Shown: positions 34,836 through 41,985, numbered from the stretch's first letter. The stretch is 41,985 nt of DNA from Deltaproteobacteria bacterium (GCA_021811275.1 JAJZPI010000011.1:1-41985), one strand, 5' to 3'. Translations and numbers: made by a program. The notes: a model not told the origin generated them from the sequence alone.

Positions 34836-36572
34836 CTATTCGAGGACGACGCGGTTGCGGCCGTTGTTCTTGGCCTGATAGAGGAGCTCGTCGGCGCGGG
34901 TGAGCATCTGGTCTAGGTTGCCGCGAGCGCTGGTGACCACGCCCGAGGAAATGGTCATGCCGAAGCCTGCCACCCCGGTGAGGACGGGGGTGCGCTCCAC
35001 CTGGCGGCGGAGCTGGTTGAAGGCGACCAGGGTGGCGGGGCGGTCCAGCCCGGGGGCGAGCACGCCGAATTCCTCACCGCCCAGCCGGGCCACCAGGGAC
35101 GGCTCCGGAAACAGCCGCTCCATTATGCGGGCCAGCTGCTTCAGGGCCTGGTCGCCGGCGGCGTGGCCGTGGGTGTCGTTGATGAGCTTGAAATGGTCGA
35201 TGTCGATCAGGCCCAGGGCCAGGCCCTCGCCTAGTTCGCCCTGGCGCTCCAGTATCCCGCGTCCGGCCTCGAAGAACCAGCGCCGGCTGAAAAGCCCGGT
35301 GAGGTAATCCCGCCGGGAGGATTCCTCCAGGCGCTTGATCAGTTCCAGGAGCTCGACGTTTAGGTTGACCCGTCCCTGGAACTCCTCGTTCTGGAAGGGC
35401 TTGGGCAGGAAGTCGTTGGCCCCGGCCTTTAGGAAGCGCGCCGGCAGCGAGGGCGAACTCTCGGCGGAGATGCCGATGATGGCCAGATGGTCCCGGCTGG
35501 CCAGCCCGCGCAGGCGGCCCACCAGCTCCAGGCCGTCCATGACGGGCATCTGGTAGTCGGTGATGACCATGCTCAAGTCCGGATGGACGGCGTAGACATC
35601 CAGGGCCTCCCGGCCGTTGGAGGCTGTAAGGGTCTGATAGCCCTGCAGGCGCAGGAGCCCGGCCACCAGCTCGCGGATGGGCCGGGTGTCGTCCACCACC
35701 AGGATATTGACCGCCAGGTTGCGGCTCAGACGGTTTATCAGGCGGGTGACGTACTCCAGGTCACGGGGTCCGCCCTTGACCACGTAGTCCACCACGTTCT
35801 TGGCCAGGATGCGCTCGCGCACCTGGTCGTTGAATGTGGCGGTAAGGATGATGGGGGCCAGGCCGTGGCCCAGGGCCAGGTCAACCACCTCGCCGTCGGG
35901 GGCGTCAGGCAGGTTCAGGTCCAGGACCCCCACGAAGAATCTGCGTCCGGACTCGAGAAGCCGGCGCGCCTCGGCCAGGGTAAAAGCCGGCACCGGGGCG
36001 AAGGCGGTGTCCTCGGCGATGCGCTGGCAGAGCAGGCGGGAAGTGAGCTGGTTGTCCTCCACCACCAGCACCTCGCTGGCCCCGCCGCGCACCGTGACCA
36101 GGCCGGAGGGCTGGCCCTCTGAGGCCGAGGCTTGCCGGCGGGCGGGAGCGGGGGCGGCTTCCTGCAAGGCGTAGAGTCCGGGCAGCTCCTCGGAAGCGGG
36201 GACCCGGTGTTCCTGGGGCGGCTGCCCGATCATGCGGCGCAGGCGGTCCACGGCCAACAGCAGGGTGTCCACGGCCTCGGGGCCGGCGTCGAGGCTTCCC
36301 TGGCGCAGGCGGGTGAGCACGTTCTCGACCAGATGGCTGAAGTCCTTCAGCTCCGTCAGGCCCACCAGGGCGGCCGCGCCCTTGATGGAATGCACCGCCC
36401 GCATAACCCGGTTGAGCGCAGCCTGGACGGCCTCGGCCTCGCCGCCCTCCAAGGCCAGCAGGTCGGGCTCGATCTGGTCCAGGTGCTCGCGGGCCTCTTC
36501 CGCGAAGCTGACCAGCAGGTCTGCCTCGACCCTGGACTCCAAGCTGGAGCTGTTGTGGTTTTCCCGGTTCAT
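34836..36572 (-). CDS. HPt-receiver-receiver-GGEEF diguanylate cyclase
   Basis: A 578-residue cytoplasmic signalling protein. The HPt domain has H61 (MRAVHSIKG). Receiver 1 spans about 167-285 with D218 (VLDLNLP), and receiver 2 about 288-405 with D339 (VITDYQMPVMDG). The C-terminal cyclase domain has GGEEF at 498-502. The RxxD product-inhibition site is absent (PEPS in its place). I chose the ATG at 36572 (MNRENHN), 6 nt after GGGG; a TTG at 36608 is in frame. It is convergent with the system 2 operon. HPt plus receivers suggest that it is phosphorylated through that CheA or acts as a relay, but the partner is not proven. Confidence 0.93.
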   Translation of the reverse strand: MNRENHNSSSLESRVEADLLVSFAEEAREHLDQIEPDLLALEGGEAEAVQAALNRVMRAVHSIKGAAALVGLTELKDFSHLVENVLTRLRQGSLDAGPEAVDTLLLAVDRLRRMIGQPPQEHRVPASEELPGLYALQEAAPAPARRQASASEGQPSGLVTVRGGASEVLVVEDNQLTSRLLCQRIAEDTAFAPVPAFTLAEARRLLESGRRFFVGVLDLNLPDAPDGEVVDLALGHGLAPIILTATFNDQVRERILAKNVVDYVVKGGPRDLEYVTRLINRLSRNLAVNILVVDDTRPIRELVAGLLRLQGYQTLTASNGREALDVYAVHPDLSMVITDYQMPVMDGLELVGRLRGLASRDHLAIIGISAESSPSLPARFLKAGANDFLPKPFQNEEFQGRVNLNVELLELIKRLEESSRRDYLTGLFSRRWFFEAGRGILERQGELGEGLALGLIDIDHFKLINDTHGHAAGDQALKQLARIMERLFPEPSLVARLGGEEFGVLAPGLDRPATLVAFNQLRRQVERTPVLTGVAGFGMTISSGVVTSARGNLDQMLTRADELLYQAKNNGRNRVVLE

Positions 36573-36753
36573 ATTCACCCCGGCGGCCGGTTCGTTCTCT
36601 AGCTTCAATGATAACCCATTTCCGCCAGCACGTTAAGGAACCCGTGCCTTTGCCGCTATTTTTCCCTTGGCTGGCGATAAGACCGGCCTGGTCCCCGAAG
36701 CCGCGCGCGCCTAGCGGGCAAATAATTCACGGCTGTGAGTAATGCTATGTTGG

Positions 36754-36779
36754 ATTCAAAGCCGCCCATGGCTTTGAAT
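36754..36779. repeat. Perfect 10-bp inverted repeat
   Basis: ATTCAAAGCC (36754-36763) and GGCTTTGAAT (36770-36779) flank a 6-nt loop in the 242-bp gap between the diguanylate cyclase and the asparaginase gene. There is no T-run on either strand. It may be an mRNA 3' end structure of the asparaginase transcript. Nothing else recognisable lies at 36609-36753. Confidence 0.55.
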
Positions 36780-36790
36780 GCTTGCCGGTC

Positions 36791-36815
36791 GGGCCAGGGC
36801 TTCGCGCCCCGGCCC
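36791..36815 (-). terminator. GC-rich hairpin directly after the asparaginase gene
   Basis: GGGCCGGGG and CCCTGGCCC (minus strand) form a 9-bp stem with one G-U pair, beginning at the last base of the stop codon. No T-run follows, so it may be a transcript-end stabiliser or a weak terminator. Confidence 0.4.
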
Positions 36816-37927
36816 TAGAAGCTCAACACCGGCGTCAGCTCGGCCACCACCTCGCCGCGGTGGTTCTTGATGAGCGGGCGGTGCAGGTCGGCCAGGGCTC
36901 CCTCCAGGCTGGCATGGTCCAGCACGCCCAGGAGGTGCAGCACCTCGCAGACCGCCGGCCCCAAGGCCCGAGCCGCGCCATCCTCGATCTGCAAGGCCAC
37001 CCCCAGGCCCCGGCCGGGAATGGCCAGGGCATAGGAACCCTCGGTCCCGGTCTTGGCCAGCACCCGGCCGGGCGCGGCCTGCATCACCCGCGTGCAGAGG
37101 CGGCCGGCGCCGGCGATCATCTCGGGATGTTCCAGGCAGGCGGCCATCAGGCGCTCGATCGCCGCCACCTTCTCCGGCGAGAGCCCGCTCTGGGCGGGCG
37201 CGGCCAGGCGGGCGTAGGCCCCGGCCAGGGCGATGAGCGGCAAGCGGAAGACCGGCACCCCGCAGCCGTCCACCCCCAAGCCGATCTGCTCGGCGGGATA
37301 GGCGCAAAGCTCGGCCACGGCCTTGAGGATCACCCCCTGCACCGGATGAGCGGCCTGGGTGTAGCCGGCGGGGTCGAAACCAAGGTGGGCGCAGAGCACC
37401 AGCATGGCCGCGTGCTTGCCAGCGCAGTTGTTGTGCACCGGCTGGGGTTTCTCCCCCCGCTCGGCCAGGGCCTTGGCCGTGGGGCGATGGCTGGGGGCGT
37501 GCACCCCGCAGGCCAGAAGCTCGGTCCCTAAGCCCGCCTTGGCCAGGATGGAAAGCACCCCGGCCACCTGGAAGTCCTCGCCGTTCAGGGAGCCGCACAT
37601 CAGCGCCAGCTCGGAGGGGCTGAAGCCGTAGCGCTCGGCCGCACCGGTGAGCAGAATGGGTAGGGCTTGCAATGGCTTGGCCGTGGAGCGCAGGAAGGTG
37701 GCCATGGCCGGGTGCCCCAGGCCCGCCACCCTTTTCCCGCTGGCGTCGCAGATCGCCACCGCGCCCCGGTGCAAGCTCTCGGTCAGGCCGCCTCGCTTCA
37801 GCTCCACCAGGGGCGGGGCATACTCCGGCGGATCGGCGTGGCCGCCTCCGTGGGCGTGGGGCAGGGAGTGGTCATGGTGGCCGTGATGGTGGCCCTGGTG
37901 CCTGGCGATGTCCAGGTGCTTGTTCAT
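36815..37927 (-). CDS. L-asparaginase II family protein with His-rich N-terminus
   Basis: A 370-residue protein of the asparaginase II family, which hydrolyses asparagine to aspartate and ammonia. This family is distinct from E. coli AnsA/AnsB. Family features include VELKRGGLTESLHRGAVAI, STAKPLQALPIL, CGSLNGEDFQ, VHNNCAGKHAAML and GVDGCGVPVF. Unusually, 11 of the first 30 residues are His (HQGHHHGHHDH, then PHAHGGGH), a probable metal-binding tail that the core family lacks. No signal peptide is visible. AAAGGACG precedes the ATG. A palindromic operator-like site overlaps its promoter region. Confidence 0.9.
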   Translation of the reverse strand: MNKHLDIARHQGHHHGHHDHSLPHAHGGGHADPPEYAPPLVELKRGGLTESLHRGAVAICDASGKRVAGLGHPAMATFLRSTAKPLQALPILLTGAAERYGFSPSELALMCGSLNGEDFQVAGVLSILAKAGLGTELLACGVHAPSHRPTAKALAERGEKPQPVHNNCAGKHAAMLVLCAHLGFDPAGYTQAAHPVQGVILKAVAELCAYPAEQIGLGVDGCGVPVFRLPLIALAGAYARLAAPAQSGLSPEKVAAIERLMAACLEHPEMIAGAGRLCTRVMQAAPGRVLAKTGTEGSYALAIPGRGLGVALQIEDGAARALGPAVCEVLHLLGVLDHASLEGALADLHRPLIKNHRGEVVAELTPVLSF

Positions 37928-37937
37928 TTTCGTCCTT

Positions 37938-37955
37938 TACACATAATAATGTGTA
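37938..37955. promoter_or_regulatory. 18-bp palindrome, candidate operator
   Basis: TACACAT-AATA-ATGTGTA (7-bp arms) lies 11 bp upstream of the asparaginase ATG and covers its candidate -10 element. The symmetry and position suggest a dimeric repressor site. The consensus does not match any regulator I can name with confidence. Confidence 0.65.
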
Positions 37956-37972
37956 GAAGTTGACATGTACAA
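37943..37972 (-). promoter_or_regulatory. Candidate asparaginase promoter
   Basis: On the minus strand, TTGTAC (37967-37972) and TATTAT (37943-37948) are separated by 18 bp. The leader would be only about 9 nt, so the exact start is uncertain. Confidence 0.45.
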
Positions 37973-38148
37973 AAGGAGGCGCTACCTTTACCTCCAGAAG
38001 GGGAAACTGGCATGGGTAACCCCTTCGGTGAGGTGGCGGCCAGGCGGGATGGAACCCCCCCCTCTCCCGTCCCGGCCAGGCTGATCGCCTTGCTTCTCCT
38101 CCTCCCAGGGGGCCCCGTGGCGCAATACCGCGGGGCCCTCGTTTTTTT
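37966..38148 (+). ncRNA. Candidate structured small RNA or orphan leader
   Basis: A plus-strand TTGACA (37960-37965) with a poor -10 (TACCTT, 17 bp downstream) is followed by about 150 nt of strongly structured sequence and a clear intrinsic terminator. Stems include CTGGC/GCCAG around 38006-38044 and a hairpin pairing GGCGGGA near 38045 with TCCCGTCC near 38068. No gene follows within 500 bp, so it looks like an independent short transcript. A 39-codon frame from 37965 exists without a ribosome binding site. I could not match a known RNA family. The 5' end is a guess. Confidence 0.45.
38110..38148 (+). terminator. Intrinsic terminator
   Basis: GGGCCCCGTGG (38110-38120) pairs with CCGCGGGGCCC (38128-38138, one G-U) around a 7-nt loop, followed by TCG and T7 (38142-38148). 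It has no plus-strand gene in front of it, which implies an unannotated short transcript. Confidence 0.85.
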
Positions 38149-38205
38149 GCCTTCCCGCCCATAATCTCCCCCCCGTCCCCTCAGGTCAAGGGCGAGCGCC
38201 TCTCC

Positions 38206-38281
38206 GGCCGAGTGCCTCGGCTCCCGTAGCGGGTCGGGCAGGGCGTCCTTCGCCCGCTCCCCGGCGCGCTCCCGTTTAAGG
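38206..38281. repeat. 76-bp direct repeat, unit 1
   Basis: Unit 1 and unit 2 (38305-38380) are identical at 75 of 76 positions (T versus C in GGGCG[T/C]CCTT), spaced 99 bp apart. Each unit contains three small hairpins: GCCGAG-TGC-CTCGGC, CCCG-TAG-CGGG and GGGCG...CGCCC. Each ends with CCCGTTTAAGG. No coding potential is evident. The 23-bp spacer is unrelated. Confidence 0.9.
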
Positions 38282-38304
38282 GCTCTATGGAATCATGGTG
38301 TGTA

Positions 38305-38380
38305 GGCCGAGTGCCTCGGCTCCCGTAGCGGGTCGGGCAGGGCGCCCTTCGCCCGCTCCCCGGCGCGCTCCCGTTTAAGG
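38305..38380. repeat. 76-bp direct repeat, unit 2
   Basis: Second copy of the hairpin-rich unit at 38206-38281. Downstream, 38381-38684 has no credible gene but holds one strong hairpin at 38463-38489. Confidence 0.9.
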
Positions 38381-38462
38381 CCGTCGGGAAATGGTCTGGG
38401 CGAATTGGTCTCGTAAGTTGGGTAGGGCGGAGCGGAAATCAACATCCTGGCTGCAATTGGTG

Positions 38463-38489
38463 GGCGGGTTGGCGAAAGCCAAACCCGCC
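38463..38489. other. Hairpin with GAAA tetraloop
   Basis: GGCGGGTTGGC (38463-38473), GAAA, then GCC-A-AACCCGCC (38478-38489) forms an 11-bp stem with a single bulged A. A GNRA tetraloop on a GC-rich stem favours a folded RNA. There is no T-run. It may belong to the leader of the downstream muramidase gene. Confidence 0.55.
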
Positions 38490-38684
38490 TTCCGCGATGT
38501 ATCCTTGACGATTCCCGAGCGCCCCGCCCAACGCCGCGCCACTCCTTCAGACAGAAGCCCTTGCCCCCTTGGGGGAAAGGGCCTGGCGGGGCGGCGGACG
38601 CCCAAGAAACTTGTCCCCCGCCGGAGGACGATGGTAGTCTTGGGCCCTGAAACCCTTAAGCGATAACACCCGCGAGGCATCCAA

Positions 38685-39869
38685 ATGTCCTCCGCCCGAC
38701 CCGTTGTCCAGACCGGCCTGGCCACCCTCTGCGCCGAGCCGCCCCGTGAACTCAAACGCGCGGCCCTGGGGCTCCTATGCAACCCCGCCGTGGTCCTGCC
38801 GGACCTGACCCCGGCCCCTGAGGCCCTCCTGGCCGCCCTGCCCGGCGCGCTCAAGATAATCTTCGGCCCCCAGCACGGCTTCTTCGCCGACAAGCAGGAC
38901 AACATGGTGGAAACCGGCCACGCCGTCCACCCCCGCCTGGGGCTCCCGGTCTATTCCCTCTATGGCGAGACCCGCCGGCCCGCCCCGGAGATGCTTGCCG
39001 GCCTGGACGCCCTGCTCATCGACCTGGTGGACGTGGGCTGCCGGGTCTACACCTTCTTCAGCACCCTGGTGGCCTGTATGGAGGAATGCGCCGCCGCGGG
39101 GGTGGCGGCATGGGTCCTGGACCGGCCCAACCCCCTGGGCCGGGGCGAGGAGGGCCCCATCCTGCCCCCGGAGCTGATGAGCTTCGTGGGGGCTCACGCC
39201 ATCCCCCTGCGCCACGGCCTCTCCCTGGGCGAATTGGCGCTGCTGGTGCGGGCCGAACGCGGCCTGGACCTCGACCTGCGGGTTCTGCCCGCCCGAGGCT
39301 GGGACGGCGGCGACTTCGCCTCCACCGGCCTGCCCTGGGTCCTGCCCTCGCCCAACCTGCCCACCCTGGACAGCGCCAGGGTCTACCCCGGCCAAGTGCT
39401 CCTGGAGGGAACCACCCTGAGCGAGGGCCGGGGCACCACCCGCCCCTTCGAGATCTGCGGCGCGCCGGGAGTGGACCCTTGGGCCGTGGCCGAGGCCGTG
39501 GAGCCCGGGGCCCTGGCCGGGTCCGCCCTGCGCCCGCTCTTCTTCGAGCCCACCTTCCACAAGTTCGTGGGCCAAACCTGCGGCGGCTGGCAGATACACG
39601 TCATCGAAGAACGCGCCTTCCGTCCCCTGCGCCTGACCTGCGCCCTGCTTTCGGCCATCAACCGCGTCCATCCCGGACTCTGGGACTTCCGTCCCCCGCC
39701 CTACGAGTACGAGCTGACCCGCCGGCCCCTGGACCTGTTGCTGGGAGACCCCGAGGCCGCCGAAATGCTGCGCCGCGGCGAACCGGCGCTGGAGATGGAA
39801 GAGCGCTGGCAGGAGGGCCTGGCCCGCTGGCGGAGACGGATGAGCCCCCACCTGATATACCCGGCCTGA
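38685..39869 (+). CDS. NamZ-type exo-beta-N-acetylmuramidase (DUF1343)
   Basis: The 394 residues match the DUF1343 family, whose Bacillus member NamZ removes terminal MurNAc from peptidoglycan fragments (GH171). Typical blocks are GLLCNPA, IIFGPQHGFFADKQDNM (about 58-74), PVYSLYGETRRP, DLVDVGCRVYTFFSTL, VLDRPNPLG, the LPSPNLPTLDSARVYPGQ region, LSEGRGTTRPFEICGAPG, and FEPTFHKFVGQTCGG. No signal peptide is visible, so a cytoplasmic muropeptide-recycling role is more likely than a secreted one. GAGG lies 10 nt upstream of the ATG. No other recycling gene is adjacent. Confidence 0.93.
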   Translation: MSSARPVVQTGLATLCAEPPRELKRAALGLLCNPAVVLPDLTPAPEALLAALPGALKIIFGPQHGFFADKQDNMVETGHAVHPRLGLPVYSLYGETRRPAPEMLAGLDALLIDLVDVGCRVYTFFSTLVACMEECAAAGVAAWVLDRPNPLGRGEEGPILPPELMSFVGAHAIPLRHGLSLGELALLVRAERGLDLDLRVLPARGWDGGDFASTGLPWVLPSPNLPTLDSARVYPGQVLLEGTTLSEGRGTTRPFEICGAPGVDPWAVAEAVEPGALAGSALRPLFFEPTFHKFVGQTCGGWQIHVIEERAFRPLRLTCALLSAINRVHPGLWDFRPPPYEYELTRRPLDLLLGDPEAAEMLRRGEPALEMEERWQEGLARWRRRMSPHLIYPA

Positions 39870-40031
39870 GGCAAAGGGGGGACGACTCCCTTTTTCCGCC
39901 CGCGCCGGCCTGCTATCCTAAGAAAACGTACGCTGGGCATTCCGCGGAAGGGACCCTGCGGCACATGCCCCGGGGGCGCGCCAAACTGTTTCTGGCGGAA
40001 ACCGGCCCGGCCAAAGAGGGAGGAAGCTCAG

Positions 40032-41297
40032 ATGTCCTACAAAACCGCCCTCAGGGGCTACACCGCCAAGCGCCTGGAGGAGATCGACCGGGCCGACGTG
40101 CTGGTGGGCATACCCTGCTACAACAACCAGGAGACCATAGCCCACGTCATGCAGATGGTCTCCCACGGCCTGGCCAAGCACTACAAGGACCTGCGCGCCG
40201 TGATCCTGGTGGCCGACGGCGGCTCCACCGACGACAGCCGCGAGACGGCCAAGGACTGGGAGCTCAAGCCCTGGCAGGAAAAGCTGGTCAGCATCTACCG
40301 GGGACCCGCCGGCAAGGGCAGCGCCCTGCGCTCCATCTTCGAGGCGGCGCTCAGGCTGGAGGTCCAAGCCTGCGCCGTGGTGGACAGCGACCTGCGCTCC
40401 ATCACCGGCGACTGGATCAAATACATGCTCGCGCCGGTGCTGGACAAGGGCTATCATTTCGTGGCCCCGGTCTACCAGCGCCACAAGTACGACGGCACCA
40501 TCACCAACAACATCGTCTACAACCTCACCCGCGCCCTCTACGGCAAGCGCATCCGCCAGCCCATCGGCGGCGACTTCGCCATGTCGCGCGACTTGGCCCG
40601 CTACTACACCGCCGAGGAGGTTTGGGAGACGGAGGTGGCCCGCTTCGGCATCGACATCTGGATGACCACCGAGGCCATCACCGGCGGCTTCAAAATCTGC
40701 CAAAGCCACCTGGGGGTCAAAATCCACGACGCCAAGGACCCGGGCCAACACCTGGGGCCCATGTTCCGGCAGGTCATCTGGACGCTGTTCACCCTGATGG
40801 AGCAGCACGAGTCCGAGTGGAAGGACGTGCGCGGCAGCGTGAGCGTGCCCACCTTCGACCATCGGATGCAATCAGATCCCGAGCCGGTCAAGGTCAACCT
40901 CGACCAACTCGTCGCCCAGTTCAAGCTGGGCTTCAAGCAGTTCGGCTCGTTGTGGAAGGAGGTCTTCTGCCCCGACTGCTTCGCGCGCATCCGCGAGATT
41001 TCCCGTCTGCCCAAGCAGCGCTTCTACTTTCCCACCGAGGTCTGGGTCCAGGTGCTCTACGAGCTGGCCGCCACCTTCCACGCCTGGCCGGCCAACCGCA
41101 TGAACCTCATGGACCTGGTCACCCCCCTCTACTTCGGCCGCGTGGCCTCCTTCGTCATCCAGACCAAGGACATTACCAGCGCCGAGGCCGAGGAGGTCGT
41201 CGAGGACCAAGCCCGGCGCTTCGAGGAGGCCAAGGGATACCTGCTCCAGGTCTGGGACCGCCCGCCGAGCGCCCCGGCCTTCAAGGCGGGCGGCTAG
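40032..41297 (+). CDS. Family 2-like glycosyltransferase, acceptor unknown
   Basis: A 421-residue soluble glycosyltransferase with a GT-A fold. The N-terminal VLVGIPCYNNQETI (23-36) is followed by ILVADGGSTDDS and the metal/nucleotide site VVDSD (DSD at 118-120). IGGDFAMSRDL (about 178-188) resembles the acceptor-side motif of such enzymes. The long C-terminal region (about 260-421) is helical without transmembrane segments. It resembles glycosyltransferases of the glucosyl- or mannosylglycerate type, but this is not certain. The GGGAGGAA ribosome binding site is strong. It lies 162 bp after the muramidase gene, possibly co-transcribed. Confidence 0.85.
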   Translation: MSYKTALRGYTAKRLEEIDRADVLVGIPCYNNQETIAHVMQMVSHGLAKHYKDLRAVILVADGGSTDDSRETAKDWELKPWQEKLVSIYRGPAGKGSALRSIFEAALRLEVQACAVVDSDLRSITGDWIKYMLAPVLDKGYHFVAPVYQRHKYDGTITNNIVYNLTRALYGKRIRQPIGGDFAMSRDLARYYTAEEVWETEVARFGIDIWMTTEAITGGFKICQSHLGVKIHDAKDPGQHLGPMFRQVIWTLFTLMEQHESEWKDVRGSVSVPTFDHRMQSDPEPVKVNLDQLVAQFKLGFKQFGSLWKEVFCPDCFARIREISRLPKQRFYFPTEVWVQVLYELAATFHAWPANRMNLMDLVTPLYFGRVASFVIQTKDITSAEAEEVVEDQARRFEEAKGYLLQVWDRPPSAPAFKAGG

Positions 41298-41409
41298 GGG
41301 CGCCCCTTCCGCCGACCTCGCGGCCTCGTCCGGCGGGGTCGGCCCGACTTATTGCTTCTCCGGCGCTAAAGGTTGTGGCGTGATCCAGGCCGCCATGGAC
41401 CGGCGCCTC

Positions 41410-41985
41410 CTACTGCTTCAATAGCTGCTCGAAGTGGACGTCGGCGGCCAGCACCCCCAGGGGCCGGCCCTGCTCGTCCACCAGCTTGATGGAGATGGTG
41501 AAGCAGAAGCTGTCCGTGGCCGCCGAGCGGTAGATGTCGGAGATATATACCCTGTCGGCGCCCATGGCGCCCTTGAACCAGGGCCGCGATGACCAGCTCT
41601 GGCCGTAGCCGCCGCTGCCGTAGACCGCGCTGAACCCCGCCGGGGCCACGTTGTCCACCACTTGGCGTCCCTGGGCGTCGGTGACGTAGAGCAGCTCGAT
41701 GAAGCGGTGGCGCTCCACCACTCGGCGCAGGAAGGACTCCATGCGCGCGCGCTGCATGGAAATAATCTCCGGGGCCAGGGATATGGACTCGACCAGTTCG
41801 CCGGCCTTGCGGTGGGCGGCCAGGCGAAAGACGCCCAGGCTCAGGAGCAGGTTCTCGCTGTGGTCGCGCACCAACCGCCCCAGGCGGTCCAGGGACTCCG
41901 AATCCCTAAGGTAGGCCTCGGCGGTGGCGGCCACGGACTGGATGTCGCCGCTCACCTGCCTGACCGCCGCCTGCTGGGCCTGGCC
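41410..41985 (-). CDS. Sensor protein with C-terminal Cache (PDC) domain, 5' end outside window
   Basis: The frame is open from the window edge to the stop at 41410, giving 191 residues. A heptad-like Gln/Ala-rich start (QAQQAAVRQVSGDIQSVAATAEAYL) leads into a helical region. A Cache/PDC-like sensor domain follows: ELLYVTDAQGRQVVDN, GQSWSSRPWFKGAM, VYISDIYRS, ISIKLVDEQGRPLGVLAADV. The gene may be a receptor or regulator whose signalling part lies before this domain and outside the window. The domain ends at the C-terminus with no transmembrane segment, unlike ordinary periplasmic Cache receptors, so it may be cytoplasmic. Confidence 0.8.
   Translation of the reverse strand, partial: GQAQQAAVRQVSGDIQSVAATAEAYLRDSESLDRLGRLVRDHSENLLLSLGVFRLAAHRKAGELVESISLAPEIISMQRARMESFLRRVVERHRFIELLYVTDAQGRQVVDNVAPAGFSAVYGSGGYGQSWSSRPWFKGAMGADRVYISDIYRSAATDSFCFTISIKLVDEQGRPLGVLAADVHFEQLLKQ

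Noticed and set aside
37965-38084. 39-codon small ORF in the candidate ncRNA
   Set aside because: No ribosome binding site before the ATG, and the composition looks like translated hairpin DNA. Kept only as an alternative explanation.
38206-38380. CRISPR array
   Set aside because: Only two units, far too long and internally palindromic, and with no cas genes.
38375-38905. Overlapping frames on both strands (38391-38666 plus, 38375-38905 minus)
   Set aside because: Arg/Pro-rich, no ribosome binding site or family. The minus frame runs into the muramidase gene.

Overview
The window is GC-rich chromosomal DNA of a motile, anaerobic, Gram-negative bacterium. An affiliation with the Desulfobacterota (former Deltaproteobacteria) is inferred. 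The grounds are: a dcw cluster with a meso-diaminopimelate MurE, an Mla/MCE-type lipid transport set, a class III (anaerobic) ribonucleotide reductase, a tetrahaem cytochrome c, a receptor with a c-type haem motif, and two complete chemosensory gene sets. No tRNA, rRNA, CRISPR array, transposase or phage gene was seen.

Layout. (1) 1-8779, minus strand: the dcw operon mraZ-rsmH-ftsL-ftsI-murE-murF-mraY-murD (murD is cut by the window edge). Nearly every junction overlaps by 1-8 nt. It is preceded by a near-consensus sigma70 promoter and a clear MraZ operator with 10-bp-spaced boxes. (2) 9286-15049, plus strand: chemosensory system 1, cheA-cheW-cheR-cheD-cheY-cheB, followed by an unusual gene-free stretch full of stem-loops. 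(3) 15354-18320: a small protein with an HsdR-N-like fold coupled to an MCE transport set (ATPase, MCE protein, auxiliary lipoprotein) with no permease gene. (4) 18453-20812: a PAS/GGDEF diguanylate cyclase and a HAD phosphatase. (5) 21050-24674: nrdD, a mosaic of hairpins and inverted repeats, a small glutaredoxin-like redoxin, and nrdG. (6) 24795-36572: an unknown protein, then chemosensory system 2. This has a divergent cheY, a large CheA with two P2-like and two CheW domains, CheW, a tetrahaem cytochrome, a haem-motif chemoreceptor, CheB and CheR, and a convergent HPt-REC-REC-GGEEF protein. (7) 36815-41985: a His-rich L-asparaginase, a divergent promoter/operator region with a probable terminated small transcript, a pair of 76-bp direct repeats, a NamZ-type (DUF1343) muramidase, a GT2-like glycosyltransferase and the 3' end of a Cache-sensor gene.

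How it fits together. System 1 looks like a complete adaptation-type chemotaxis pathway (CheA, CheW, CheY plus CheR, CheB, CheD). System 2 looks specialised: a periplasmic haem-bearing receptor sits beside a periplasmic multihaem cytochrome, and the outputs in the same locus are a stand-alone CheY and a diguanylate cyclase with its own HPt and receivers. This suggests redox or gas sensing linked to motility and/or c-di-GMP. A 43-bp palindrome occurs twice, starting one base after the stop codon of the last gene of each chemosensory operon, and it shows a compensatory stem change. The most unusual material is non-coding: that palindrome, the 15.1-15.3 kb stem-loop array, the 23.4-23.6 kb mosaic, and the 37.9-38.4 kb operator/transcript/repeat region.
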